Shown: positions 10,891 to 22,903 of the stretch, piece after piece
Position numbering within the stretch: position 1 is the first letter of the stretch
Layout: each line of letters begins with the position of its first letter
Origin: Coffea arabica
Taxonomy: Eukaryota; Streptophyta; Magnoliopsida; Gentianales; Rubiaceae
Assembly (NCBI RefSeq): GCF_036785885.1
Contig: NC_092329.1
Span: forward strand, 2,604,001 to 2,668,000
Reading direction: 5' to 3'
DNA length: 64,000 nt
The notes under the pieces: model-generated
Told to the model about the DNA's origin: nothing
Databases searched by the model: none
The model's input: only the letters and a program-made list of their open reading frames with translations
Made by a program: the position numbers and the translations under genes

Positions 10891-11789
10891 AGCGTAACTC
10901 AATTATCATTCTATTAGCGTAGTTTGAAATGATTTTGTGTTTTGCAGGACAGGGAAATTATAGGATTCGGTGGCCTGATGATTGAAGGGGATTGATGCAA
11001 CAGTACTGGCCTTGGACTGGACTGGAATCTGATGAGAACCACTCATGGAAGGCCAGTAGATTTTTGCCTGGGATTAGATAGGCCGCCCGACGTAACGTTT
11101 GAGAGCGACTTTAGTTGGCACATCAGGAGCCAGTCCCCTTTCTCAATTCCATCCTAAGGAGCTAACAGTAGCTTGTTGTGTAATCAATCTGCCCAATCCA
11201 CGTTGCCCGCAGCGTGATGCTACGTATCATTCATTCTCAGTTTTGTAAATGAATCTTGTCAGTTTGATATTGCCGGCTAACCAGCTGCCGCCCATCTCTT
11301 TGAAAGGGTACCAAAGGATAATCAGAACCTCATATTTATAATCTCTCCTTTCTGCTGTGTATCAGTAGACGCAACCCTTTTTCAAAATTCTCCTATTTAT
11401 AATGCCTCCTCTTTTGCTGCTTAATTCAATCCTTCCTCAAGAAACAGTAGTACTATTAATTAAACCTCATCTGTATTTTAACAAGCATATATTCGTATGC
11501 TTGTTAAAAAAAAAAAAAACCCTCCCTGTTAGGTGTTTGTATATAATTTCACTCAGTACGCCATTTCCCAATGTTCTGATTAGGTACAAGGGGTTCGGGG
11601 GTGCTGCAATGCATGACCTGTAAAAGAATCTTTAACCACTCAAGTACCCCTTAATGCCTAACAGTAACAGTTGCAAAGACACAGAGGTTCAGAGCAGAAA
11701 GACACTAGAAAAAGTAGTAGGTCTCAAGCCCACTTTAGCTCATAATCTAGCAACTATTGCTGGTAGGAGAATGGAAGTGTAATAAGGTC
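10891..11789. other. Intergenic stretch with one hairpin
   Basis: No gene recognised. It contains the perfect hairpin listed separately at 11476-11509. Confidence 0.4.
11476..11509. repeat. Perfect 14-bp hairpin
   Basis: TTTTAACAAGCATA and its exact reverse complement TATGCTTGTTAAAA are separated by a 6-nt loop (TATTCG), followed by a run of A. No function can be assigned. Confidence 0.7.
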
Positions 11790-11932
11790 CCGTTTGGATT
11801 GCATTTTCCGTCATTTTTCATGGAAAAATTACTGTAGCGATTTGATGTATGTGAGGAAAAAAGGTAATGGAGAAATGTGTTCACGGAAAATGACGAAATT
11901 TTTCTACGGAAAATAGCAATCCAAGCAAAGCC
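11790..11932 (-). mobile_element. Tourist-like MITE, second copy of the 150-bp family
   Basis: Reverse-complement match of 2522-2671 along its full length. The ends are GGTCCCGTTTGGATTGC on the left and CAATCCAAGCAAAGCC on the right. TAA lies on both sides, a PIF/Harbinger-type duplication. Confidence 0.75.
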
Positions 11933-12291
11933 TAACTTTTCCTATGGTGCTAGCCAAATAAATTCACCATAGACTTTGCCAATTTCACTAGAAATAGCCG
12001 ACGAGTTCTGAAATCATGTACCCTCTATTCACATCAAGTATGTAAAGCCAAAGAAAGAACAGCATATACATTACAGAATACACACTGCAAAACATTGAAA
12101 AGTAACACAAACACTCCCCTGTCCCAAATTTACTGCTAGTAATTGTTGCATAGCAAAAATGTCCAACGACCAGGGACGATCTAGCTAGCTTCCATCCTTA
12201 CTGCCCTCCTTTTTTTTTTTTTACAAAAAAAAAAAAAGACTTGACTTTGTAGTCAAATTGACATAGTCGACTGGATTGGATGGATCATCAT

Positions 12292-12636
12292 TTACAACCG
12301 GTTCTGCTGCGGAAGCCTGAACCGGACTTGAGACGCCGGGGACTTGACGGCCACGCCGTGCCAGCAGATGCCACCCCGGCACATTTCGTGCCCATCATGC
12401 CGCCCACCGCTAGTACTGTTGCTGCGATCGTGCCGTGTCAGCGCATACGTGGCCTTACGGGACACGTCCCACGTCAGACTGGCAATCAAGAGTACGCCCA
12501 CCACCGCCGTGGATGCAAGCAGCACAAATCCTCCACCGAAGCTCTTCCCACTTGCCAATCCATAAGCCTTCAGCGCCGCTATCACCACCAGATACAAAGT
12601 CGTCAAGTTCCCCACCACCGCATCCGAAATCGCCAT
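12292..12636 (-). CDS. Small conserved plant two-helix membrane protein, function unknown
   Basis: Single-exon 114-aa ORF starting [15 protein letters not shown]. Two hydrophobic segments (about residues 11-29 and 34-57, the second [20 protein letters not shown]) are followed by a conserved-looking block, [11 protein letters not shown] (about 57-67). The Cys/His-bearing C-terminal part contains [20 protein letters not shown] and ends [11 protein letters not shown] recall small plant proteins with this layout, including the [14 protein letters not shown] motif, but know of no assigned function. The coding sequence is GC-rich against its AT-rich surroundings, which supports a real gene. Both helices and a cytosolic or lumenal Cys-rich tail suggest a membrane-anchored role; that is inference. 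Confidence 0.82.
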   Translation of the reverse strand: MAISDAVVGNLTTLYLVVIAALKAYGLASGKSFGGGFVLLASTAVVGVLLIASLTWDVSRKATYALTRHDRSNSTSGGRHDGHEMCRGGICWHGVAVKSPASQVRFRLPQQNRL

Positions 12637-13336
12637 CTCTTTCTTGATCCTTTTTCTTTTTGAATTTCTCTCTCTCGCTTGAGAAATTAAAATTCGTTCA
12701 CTGCATGTGCAAGGAAGATGGGTTTAAAAAAGCCCTCTTTACTTTGGAGTGAGAATTACGAAAAAAGGAATGCTTGGAGTTGGAGAGAGTGAGGGAGGTC
12801 GTCCTCCCGCATCGAGTTGAGCTTATCTTCTTTTTTTTAAAAAAAAAAATTAGTGCTTTCGGGAAAATATTATGCACCCACTTAACACGCATTGACTTAT
12901 TAAAGAAAAAGAAATAAATACATAAATATTTCGACAGCACAAAAAAAAAAATTTGTTTTTGACGCGTGTGTTCAAGTTGGCCTGTCATTATGGTTCTTAC
13001 ACACGTGGCTGTACACCATTCCTTCGTATCAACAGATCTTGCATAGAATATTAAAACTCAGGCACACAAACGACAGCGTTTGGAGCTCACAACAAAGTGG
13101 ATTTTTTTTTTTTTTTTTTGAGGAAAGTGGATATTAGCTCCAGTCTTTTTTATTTCGGACACTTTCTTAATTCTGATAGGTGTTAGGCTGGCAATGCCTA
13201 TCCCCTATCGGTTTTTTTTATGGGTTAATGAGCAGGATAGAAAAGACCCGCCTCCAACCGTGTTTAATCGGATTGTTTCAGTAGCACAAAAACCCAAAAC
13301 TACGAAATAGTGGGCCACCGTTAATATTAGAATATA
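12637..13336. other. 5' flank of the small membrane protein gene and intergenic DNA
   Basis: A CT-rich leader lies immediately upstream of the minus-strand start. No other feature is recognised apart from A/T homopolymer runs. Confidence 0.4.
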
Positions 13337-14358
13337 GGGATAATTTCACAAACCTCCCCTGAGGGTTTTAATAATTACAGTGAGTCCCCCTTAAGTTTAA
13401 ACAATTACATATACATTCCCCATTTTTACTATCTATGTCTAGGTTCAATAAACCAAATTTTCTCTTGAAAATACTAAATTACTTTTTTGTACAAAACAAA
13501 AAGAGAAAATACAATGCACTAAATCGGTTTCTTCCATACTTTACATAAATCTATTACCTTAATTCCTAACAATTATCCAAGTATCAACTTCAATTCTAAT
13601 TCAAGTAGCCATTCAAAAGATTCCAAATTGCATATACAGCATTAATGCTTATTACGCAAAAAAAAAAAAAAATACACACACACACATACACACACTTTCT
13701 CTCACTAACAAACAATTTTATACTCCAAAATTAAATGTTAATGCCCTAACACCTTTCCAATACAAATTAATTTAATTTAGAATTACTGTTATAACACTCT
13801 TATGTTCTTAAAAATATTAACACCTAAAAAATAGAGAATAAACTATATCTCTATAATAAAATCATAAGCAACAATTACTAATCCAAATAAATCCTTATGC
13901 AGATTATTGACATTTTACATAAATTTTTCTTAATAACAGACAAAATATGACAATTTTTACATCTTTGGTCCTTTTTTCTATTTCAATAATCAAATTTATT
14001 ATTTATTTATCTATCATCATGAGTTTCTTCATTTTCTTTTAATTTGATGTATAATTTTCTCCTTTGTTGGTTTTATAATTTTAATTTGCTAATATTCATA
14101 AAAATGAAGATGATAAAAAAAGGGTATAGTGGTATAATATCTAGGAAATAAAAGAGCCGAAATAGACATGATATAGAGAAATATGTTTTTTTTTTTTGTG
14201 TTTTGTAAATCTATGGCTTTAAACTACAAATTGTCTACCAAGTAGAGGACATTATAGCTATTTTACTATGCCAAATGAGATAAATATAATTACTTAAATT
14301 TGAGGGGAACTAAGTGAATTTGTCAAAAACCTCAAATAAGGTTTTCTGAAATTATGTG
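13337..14358. mobile_element. Mutator-like MITE, family A, decayed copy
   Basis: The left end GGGATAATTTCACAAACCTC is nearly the same as the left end of the element at 49731 (GGGATAATTTCAGAAACCTC). The right part (GGGGAACTAAGTGAATTTGTC followed by CAAAAACCTCAA) mirrors the right arm of that element. The right terminus has decayed and no target duplication is visible. The interior is AT-rich and noncoding. Confidence 0.6.
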
Positions 14359-14367
14359 ATTTGCCTT

Positions 14368-15048
14368 ATTTGGCAAGTGATTTTTTTTTTTGCCAAAATT
14401 TTATTCTACACATTTTTTAAAATAACATTAACTATAGTAATCTCAAAAAAGGATTCAGAATTTTTAAAATGCACACTTTAAAATATCAAAAAACACATAG
14501 ACAAAATTTCTTTTCTTTTCTCTTCTTTGTTCTCATTCCTTTCCTTGCCTTAACCCGCCATCACCAACAACACCTTTGCCAGCGCCGACAACTCATCTTT
14601 TTTTCTTCCTTTTCTTCCTCCCTCTCTTCGACTCCTCCCATTTCCACTCCCTTTCGCTCTTGCCACCCCCTATTCTCCCGCACGATCTAATTATACTACC
14701 AGATTGTATGAGAGAATAGGGAAGGTGGCAATGACAAGGGGAGGAAGAGATGAGGAAATGAGCGAGAGAGAAAGGGAGAGAAAGGATAAAATAAAAAGGA
14801 TGACTACTGGCACCACCTTTACTGGCGATGGCAGTCGGCAGTAGGAAAGGAGGAAGGCGAAGGAACATTGAGATGGGGAAGAAGGGGAGCGAAGAAAAGA
14901 AAATGAAGAAGAAAAATGAACAAAAGAAAATGAAGAAGAAAAAAAGCAAAGTTTTTACATGTCTAAAAAAAGTTTTTTTTTTTCTACAAATTTTATAGTA
15001 AACTTAAGTAAAGTTTTGTTCAATTGCTCAAAAAACTTTCTTGTCAAA
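14368..15048. mobile_element. Foldback element with long inverted arms
   Basis: The outer ends are inverted: TTTGGCAAGTGATTTTTTT on the left, and TTTGACAAGAAAGTTTTTT as the reverse complement of the right. The arms continue inward to a strong palindrome centred near 14700, where CTTGCCACCCCCTATTCTCC is mirrored by AGAGAATAGGGAAGGTGGCAA. Further out, ACACCTTTGCCAGCGCCGAC is mirrored by GTCGGCAGTAG-side sequence. ORFs in the CT-rich arms are composition artefacts. A non-autonomous DNA transposon is the best fit; the superfamily is not clear. Confidence 0.6.
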
Positions 15049-16670
15049 CGAGACTGTAATACAATCTTTTTTTTTCAAAAACTATTGCTAGGGTCCATTT
15101 TTTTGGAATTACAGTTTTTTGTTTAAAAAATATTTTTAAATGATAAAGCAACTTTGAAATATTTGATTATAATTTTTAGTGTAAAAAACACTTTGAATAA
15201 AAACTCAAATTTGTAACTTTTAAAACAACTTTTTTGTGTTTTAGAAAATAAACATAAAATTTAATCACTTTTATATAAAAAGATAAATATATTCAAAAAA
15301 AATTAAATTACACGTTATCCAATATATTAAATACTCATCGAAGTGTGCATCCAACCAACATACTTAAACAGATAATAAGTATTTTTATTAAAAACTCCGT
15401 TAGATAAAATACTTTTTATATATTACCACAACTCCTAATAGGCATTAATCAGTGAAGTATTATTTTTATTTTCTAAAATTGTTCAAATTTGAGGATATGA
15501 TATTGAATACCCAAAAGTTTTTCAATTCTAGAGGATTGCGGTTCCGTGAAGTTTATTCCTACAGATACAGTTCAGATAAAAGTGATTAGTCATTTTTTAA
15601 TGACGAGCAAGCTGGTTCATCAGGTAAAAAAATTTAAATTGCTAAAAATGTTTTGCTGCATAAGATTAATGGATTGATCTTCTATATACACTGATAGTGT
15701 ATACACTTTTTATCATTGATGCATGATATGTGATTCGAATTTAAATTTAAAACCCAAATTTTACAAATGTGTCGTGTATCTAACCATAATAGTATATACA
15801 TTATAAAAATATATAAGATTTACTCAAGATTAAATAGGTAAAAGGTCTTGTCAGCAGCACCAGTTAGTCTAGACATTTGCCTGTGATATTGCATTAGAGT
15901 CAATAATTAATCGCTCTTGAAAACAATAAAACATTGATTGACTTATATATATATATATATATATATTGAAGTGAATACATAAATACATCAAAAAAACAAA
16001 ACTTAACCTATCATGTTCCTTAAATATGTTTTCTACATTTTGGAAGTCTTTGACCTCAAAAGCTTAGATTGTAAAAAAAAGAAGTGCCAATAATTAAACC
16101 TATTATGCACAAAAGGAAAAAAAAATATTGCAAAAAAATGAAAAAGAAAACTACTTTTGTAAGCATGATAATTTTTTTGATAAGCTATTTATGTACACAA
16201 CCGTATGCCTAGACAAAGATAAAAGTATCAACGTTTAGGCGACAAAAAAAAACATAAGCATATTGGTACTTATGAGAACAATTTATGATGATATATGTTT
16301 ATTTTTACAAGAGAACACACATAATTCTGCTATGACTCTCTTTCCAATATACATATAACAGTTTTCTTTTTCTTCTTTTCCTCCAATCAGTCATTACATC
16401 CTATCAATCAAACTCAGAATTCGAATTTTGAACTCAATAGTAAAAAGAATTTTAAAACTCTCTCATATGAACACTAGATCAATCCTATTGGTTCCATTTC
16501 CTTTTAGTGAGACGAATGTGCTTCTCCCTTTTATTATCATCAATCCATCCGATTGTTTCCAAATATAATCAATGAAGACATAGTGGCAGTTCCAAATTGA
16601 TTAACTATTGGTTGAATGAATTCCACCGTGATTCCAAATCAAAAGGGTACGAGGAATGACAAAAAAAAAG
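15049..16670. other. AT-rich intergenic DNA
   Basis: No gene recognised. It contains a (TA)n microsatellite near 15943-15966 and diffuse AT-rich sequence that may include further decayed MITE pieces (15084-15420). Confidence 0.4.
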
Positions 16671-17005
16671 AGCAAATTATTTGTGTAGCCACTGAACTAT
16701 TTGGATAGTCAATATTTAGCCATTCAATTATTAATAGTATATTTTTTATTTATGGAACTATTAAAAGTATAAACTTTAAGTCATCCCGCTTGATTCCACT
16801 GTCAATTCTGTCAAATATAAAGGTTCACACGATTCAAGAGACATACTATTAATAGTTAGACATGACAGAATTAACGGTAAAATTAGACGGAATGATCCAA
16901 TATTTATACTTTTAATAGTTTAGTGGGTACAAACATATTATTAATAGTTGAGTGGTCAAAACTCAACTATTCAAAAAGTTTAGTGACTACTTGGATAAAT
17001 TGCTA
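16671..17005. mobile_element. Foldback MITE, about 335 bp
   Basis: The left arm (AGCAAATTATTTGTGTAGCC, ACTGAACTATTTG, CAATTATTAATAGTAT) is mirrored by the right arm read in reverse (AGCAATTTATCCAAGTAGTC, ACTAAACTTTTTG, CAACTATTAATAATAT). Inner segments ACAGAATTAACGG and CTGTCAATTCTGTCA also pair. Runs of A flank both sides, so no target duplication can be read with certainty. Confidence 0.65.
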
Positions 17006-17629
17006 AAAAAAAAATCATACCCACGGTGGAGGGTATGATTCCGATTAACGAAACATATCCTTTAGTGTATCACACGGTAATAAATGCCAACCGGCTTCAA
17101 TCAATCATCCGTCAAGCACGGCAAGCCTACAACTGATTCGATATTTCCTAGCGGTGCAAAAGAAGCCCGGCCAGTTACCAATGGTACCCCGCCACGTTGC
17201 AACAACGCCAGTGTTGGCCCATCCAGGACCGGTCCTTCCATCGCGATGTTGTGGAACCCACCATGGGTCCATAACCCATCAAAGAGGTCAAGTCTTTCTA
17301 AAGAAGACCCTATAGAGTCTTCCAGAACCCCTGCTTATTCTCCATCTTCTCCACGTCCGTTCCCTGAGAGAATCACCAATACAAACTCGCCACGCGTCGA
17401 GCAACTCATTAGGACCGTTGGATCATCCAACCTGGCAAGGTGTAGAGCCAATCAGAGAGAAATAACTCGTGGCAATCCCCGACACGTGAGATCGCACAAT
17501 TTTCTTGGTTGCTCTGCTCACTAGTCACTACATAATAATCCTGCCCCGCATAAGGAAACTGTGAAGTTGAATTTACACCATTTGCCACTGGAGGAAGATC
17601 TTGCTCGCCACCGGAAACCAACAACGACC
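17006..17629 (+). promoter_or_regulatory. Promoter and leader of the ER HSP90 gene
   Basis: This GC-richer stretch lies directly upstream of the HSP90 start. It holds a perfect ER-stress element (17376-17394), a G-box CACGTG at about 17483-17488, another CCAAT at about 17450, and one heat-shock-type core TTCCAGAA at 17320-17327. I saw no clear TATA box. A plus-strand 146-codon ORF here (17084-17524) resembles no family I know and is probably chance. Confidence 0.6.
17376..17394 (+). promoter_or_regulatory. ER stress response element (ERSE)
   Basis: The sequence CCAAT, nine bases, CCACG is an exact match to the ERSE consensus CCAAT-N9-CCACG. It is bound by NF-Y with bZIP factors (bZIP28/bZIP60 in plants) to switch on ER chaperones during unfolded-protein stress. 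It lies about 236 bp upstream of the start codon of the ER HSP90, as expected for such a gene. Confidence 0.75.
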
Positions 17630-20600
17630 ATGAGGAAGTGGACGGTTCCTGCTGTTCTGTTTCTCCTGTGCCTTCTCTTCCTTCTTCCTGATCAAGGTAC
17701 GATAAAGGCGAGCCATCCCTAGCTCAGGGTTTAAATTCCTCCATTAATGCTTTTGGATCTCGTGAATTTGAATTTTTTTTGTATATTTTATATTTTATAT
17801 TTTACTTCCTGCGGTTGATGGAGTGCTGCTTTAGTACACCAGCAAGGTTTTCAGTAGTAGATCCGAATTGCGTACCGATAATGCGCTGTTGCATTGTGAT
17901 TAAATGCTGAATTTGTTATAGCTAGTCAGTGGATGAAAATTCTGGTTGAGTTAATCCTTTTGAACTAGACATGTATCATTGCCATCATAAGTTGGCATGT
18001 GGTAAGATGGCATTTCGCGAAGTAAATCTCAGATTTTCTGGTGATGTTGTTGCTGCTTTAGTAGATGCAGCTAAGGTTTTCAGGATCAAATTTGATTTTG
18101 GTAGAAGACAATACGCTGTGCTAATTGATATTAAAATGTTGAATCTATATGACTGGTTGTTGAATTTGAGGAGGTGGATGACTTTTCTGGTTCTTTAGGT
18201 AGAAAAATACATGCAAATGCTGAAGTTGATTCTGATGCACCTGTGGATCCACGAAAGGTAGAAGAGAAGATCGGAGCTGTTCCTAACGGTTTATCAACTG
18301 ATTCAGATGTTGTCAAGAGGTATGTTGTTGCTTACTGAGTTGCTCTGCTATGTTTATTCTGTATCATTGTTGATTTAAAACATTTGGGAGAAATCATAGT
18401 TATTTTGGAGTTTGTTGATATAGAGAAGCGGAGTCCATGTCGAGACGGACGCCTCGTGCTACTGCAGAGAAGTTCGAGTTTCAAGCTGAGGTGTCTCGGC
18501 TTATGGATATCATTATCAACTCCCTCTACAGTAACAAGGACATTTTCTTGAGGGAGTTGATCTCCAATGCTTCTGACGTAAGCATACTTGCATGCCAAAT
18601 TTCAAAAAAGAAAGAAAGAAAAGAATTATAATATTATACGAGTCACTCAAGATGGTTGCTAATGTTTTCCTTTTCTTAATTAATAAATATTAGGCTTTGG
18701 ACAAGATTAGGTTCCTATCACTCACTGACAAGGAAATACTGGGTGAAGGCGACACCGCTAAACTTGAGATCCAGGTTACTATTTCAAATTTCTCTTCTGG
18801 TTTGCTGATTAAAATAGTTCATTTTGTCTTTTATTGTTAAATGTCGTGTAGAATCAACTTCATGAATTGGATTTTCAATTAATATCTGAATGAATAAATG
18901 CAGATTAAATTAGACAAAGAAAAGAAAATCCTTTCGATCCGTGATAGAGGTATAGGTATGACAAAAGAGGATTTGGTTAAAAACTTGGGAACCATTGCCA
19001 AGTCAGGAACTTCAGGTGCGCAAGTTTCTGTGCGACTGTTTCGTATCATGCATTTTCAACTTTCTTGTACTTGCTAAATACAGATCTAACTAGTAACTAC
19101 ATCAAATTTTTTTGTTTTGGTGCAGCTTTTGTTGAGAAAATGCAAACAAGTGGGGATCTTAATCTCATTGGTCAATTTGGTGTTGGTTTTTACTCCGTGT
19201 ACCTTGTAGCTGACTATGTTGAAGTCATTAGCAAGCACAATGATGACAAACAGTATGTGTTTTGTATTACTATTTTGTCCCTCATGAATTTGTCTGTGAT
19301 AGTTGCTTTTGCAAGTGAATGGTTGACAAGGATAAAATACGTGACATCTTTCAATTTTCAGGTATGTATGGGAGTCAAATGCTGATGGTGCCTTTGCTAT
19401 TTCTGAAGATGTCTGGAACGAACCGCTTGGTCGTGGAACAGAAATCAGATTACACTTCCGAGATGAAGCTCAGGAATACTTGAATGAGTCCAAATTGAAG
19501 GTGAGGAGATGGGATAAATATCAAATTGATTTTGAACAATTATTGTTTGCATTACTTGCTAGTTATCATTTTCATAATTTCTCTCTTTTAATTTTAGTCC
19601 TCAAGTTCTACAAGCCACTCCTAAATATAAAGTTTCTGTGAGGATCATTTATAATTGTTATGGTTATAGGTATGTTTTGAGTTTATTGTCTAACAAATGC
19701 ATGTGTCCTGAAACCTTGCAAGCCTTTTTCATCCGCAAGATGGCTGTTACGTTGTGGATTACAAGCCCTTAAGCCTTTGATCTTCAAGTAGCCCCCCATG
19801 GTATATCTGTATTTGTGACAACTGTTGGTAACGGAAGATGTTTGAGCTATTTTTCAAATACCTCATGCACCCTAATTAACTATGAGCACTTCCTTCAGTC
19901 AGTTTTCTTAAACAATTCCTGTTTCTTTATCAAATGGTTTGCTTCTTACTGACCAATGTGCCCCTTAACTGACACATTGGATTTACTGCTGTGCGATTAA
20001 ACTCATCTATTCCCGAGTTCAATACCTATGTTATCCTGGGTTTGTGGTTTTCATTTTTAAATTAATTTCAATTTTCCATGATTTCAGGAGTTGGTGAAGA
20101 AATATTCTGAGTTTATTAATTTCCCAATTTATTTGTGGGCAAGCAAAGAAGTGGATGTTGAAGTTCCAGCTGATGAGGATGATTCCAGTGATGAAGATGA
20201 AAAGCGTATGTACAATTTGACTTCCTGTTATGATTCTGTTATACCCCTGTTAGAGCTTTTCCCAGTTTCCAACAAAATTCTCTGTTGTAATTACTATGTT
20301 CTATGCCCCTCTCCATGAGTTAAGGTAACAAGGCAAAACCTCAATCTCATTTTTGCTTCATGGTCACATTTGTGATGTTAACAGCTGAAAGCAGCTCCTC
20401 TGAGGAAGAAGAGGAAGATGCTGAGAAAGAGGAGGATGAGAAAAAACCCAAGACAAAGAAGGTTAAGGAAACAACTTATGAATGGGAGCTTTTAAATGAT
20501 GTGAAGGCTATATGGTTGCGTAACCCTAAGGAGGTGACAGATGAGGAGTACACGAAGTTCTATCATTCTCTTGCCAAGGTAAATCTTCTTGTTTTTTGTC

Positions 20601-22903
20601 TTGCAGGACACCTCTCAGTGCTATGTAGACAACTGATGAATTTTGTGGCATGGTACCTATCTGTTTTGAACATCTTTTGTTCTCTAACAGGACTTCAGTG
20701 AAGAGAAGCCCCTAGCATGGAGCCATTTCACTGCTGAAGGTGATGTTGAATTCAAGGCTGTAATCTTTGTGCCTCCAAAGGCTCCTCAAGATTTGTACGA
20801 GAGCTACTACAACACCAACAAATCCAACTTGAAATTATACGTCAGACGGGTTTTCATCTCTGATGAATTTGATGAGCTTTTGCCTAAGTATCTTAGCTTT
20901 TTGAAGGTATTAAAAGCTTGTTGGCTCATTAGCTATCAAATCTTGTAAAGTATTCCTATGTTAATATTTCGAGAAAAAAAATAATACTTTCGATGCTTGT
21001 GCCTAGGGTCTTGTTGATTCTGATACCTTACCACTTAATGTATCAAGAGAAATGCTTCAGCAACATAGCAGCTTGAGAACTATAAAGAAGAAACTGATTA
21101 GAAAGGCCCTTGATATGATTCGCAAGATTGCTGAAGAGGATCCTGATGAAGCTAATGACAAAGAAAAGAAAGGTAGGCCATCTTGTGCCTAAAGTAGTAT
21201 GGATGCCTAGAAATGCTCTGTCCTGTGGTTTTCTTTTATTTTTTTCTTCTAGTTTTTTTGGTGACTGGTGCTATACTGTTCTGTTCTGTTAAAATGATTC
21301 CACATACTTGATCTTGAGCAATGCCATGTTTAATCTGCAACAAATTGTGGATTCCTGAAGAAAGTGCAAGAATGCAGAACAGAGAATTTTTTTTTTTTTA
21401 AATATTGAACTTAAGGCTTGGAATCTCTCTCTCCCCCCCCCCCCCCCCCCCCACAACCAAATCCTTTTGCAGATGTTGATGAATCAAATGAAAGTGATGA
21501 GAAGAAGGGTCAATATACAAAGTTCTGGAATGAATTTGGCAAGTCAATTAAGCTGGGAATTATCGAGGATGCCGCTAACCGCAACCGTTTGGCAAAACTT
21601 CTTCGATTTGAGACGTATGGAACTTTTTAGAAACTATACAAAATGATTATATTCCCTCTGATTGGTTTTGTGGGTGAATTTGTGACCTTTTGTATTCCAA
21701 ATTTGCAGTACCAAATCGGACGGTAAACTAACTTCACTGGATCAGTATATCTCAAGGATGAAACCAGGACAGAAAGACATCTTCTATATTACTGGTACAA
21801 GCAAAGAACAGCTTGAAAAGTCACCTTTTCTTGAGCAGCTTACGAAGAAAAACTATGAGGTATGACATTTTTTCTCAGGTTATGTCAAACAGTGATCTGG
21901 CTTTTCTTTCACTTATCTTCTTTAGAAAATTCTTTTATTTGTCTGGTAATTGACAAACATGTAATTTTTTCTATTAAGAACTTGAGAATTCATCACCTCT
22001 TGCTAAGAAAATTAAAGCTGTTTACTGCCTATGCTTTATGATCAAATGACCTGACAAGTGCATATTAAGGAGTCATTTTTCTTTCTTAATTGTTTATATC
22101 ATACTTGGTGCAGGTTATTTTCTTTACAGATCCTGTTGATGAGTACCTGATGCAGTATCTTATGGATTATGAGGATAAGAAATTCCAAAATGTGTCCAAG
22201 GAAGGCCTTAAAATTGGGAAGGATTCTAAGGACAAGGAACTGAAGGAGTCTTTCAAGGATTTAACTAAATGGTGGAAGGGTACCCTTGCTAGCGAAAATG
22301 TTGATGATGTGAAGATAAGCAATCGATTGGCAAATACACCTTGTGTAGTTGTGACATCAAAGTTTGGTTGGAGTGCAAATATGGAGAGAATCATGCAGTC
22401 ACAGACCCTATCAGATTCTAGCAAGCAGGCATACATGCGGGGCAAGAGAGTGCTGGAGATCAATCCAAGGCACCCAATCATTAAGGAGCTCCGTGAGAGA
22501 GTTGTGAAAGACCCTGAAGTAATTCTTTGGCTCTCTTCTTGCATATAACCTCTTCAAGTATCTTAATTTCAGCTACTTGTCTAGTATAACTCTGTTGTTT
22601 AGTGGCTTTTGTTGGATTTGCTAATGTGAGGTTTTATTTTATCTGCAGGGTGAGAGTGTGAAGCAAACAGCACACCTGATGTACCAGACAGCTCTCATGG
22701 AGAGTGGATTTATGCTCAATGACCCCAAGGACTTTGCCTCACGTATTTATGACTCTGTGAAAAGCAGCTTGCATATCAGTCCGGATGCAGCTATTGAAGA
22801 GGAGGAAGATGCTGAAGAAGCTGAGGTAGAATCCAGTACAAAGGAAGGATCAGGTGAAGATGCTGAAGAAGCGGAGCCTTCTTCTGTCAAGGATGAATTG
22901 TAA
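17630..22903 (+). CDS. SHD: ER-resident HSP90 chaperone (GRP94/endoplasmin, SHEPHERD type)
   Basis: Fifteen exons: 17630-17696, 18199-18319, 18424-18577, 18694-18774, 18904-19015, 19126-19252, 19362-19500, 20088-20205, 20385-20578, 20691-20906, 21007-21172, 21473-21614, 21709-21859, 22114-22518, 22649-22903. They sum to 2448 nt, 815 aa; Arabidopsis SHD has 823. All junctions are GT-AG and in phase. It has a signal peptide ([20 protein letters not shown]), the N-terminal ATPase with [26 protein letters not shown] and GQFGVGFYS, an acidic charged linker (exons 8-9), middle-domain [21 protein letters not shown]-terminal dimerisation domain, and a final KDEL retrieval signal where cytosolic HSP90 has MEEVD. 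It folds secretory and membrane proteins in the ER lumen; the Arabidopsis mutant affects CLAVATA signalling. The upstream ERSE supports unfolded-protein-response control. Confidence 0.97.
21431..21452 (+). repeat. Poly-C tract at the intron 11 acceptor of the HSP90 gene
   Basis: About 20 consecutive C, preceded by CTCTCTCTC, end some 20 bases before the CAG acceptor of exon 12. It sits where a polypyrimidine tract is expected and probably acts as one, although such tracts are usually U-rich. Confidence 0.7.

Noticed and set aside
14469-14949. Phe/Ser-rich ORFs on both strands
   Set aside because: Composition artefacts of the CT/GA-rich arms of a foldback element.
17320-17327. Heat-shock element in the HSP90 promoter
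   Set aside because: Only a single TTC-nn-GAA core is visible; a functional HSE usually needs three or more alternating units, so it was not listed as a separate feature.
17084-17524. 146-codon plus-strand ORF upstream of the HSP90 gene
   Set aside because: It resembles no family I know, lies across the promoter with the ERSE inside it, and is low-complexity in Ser/Pro/Arg. Probably chance.
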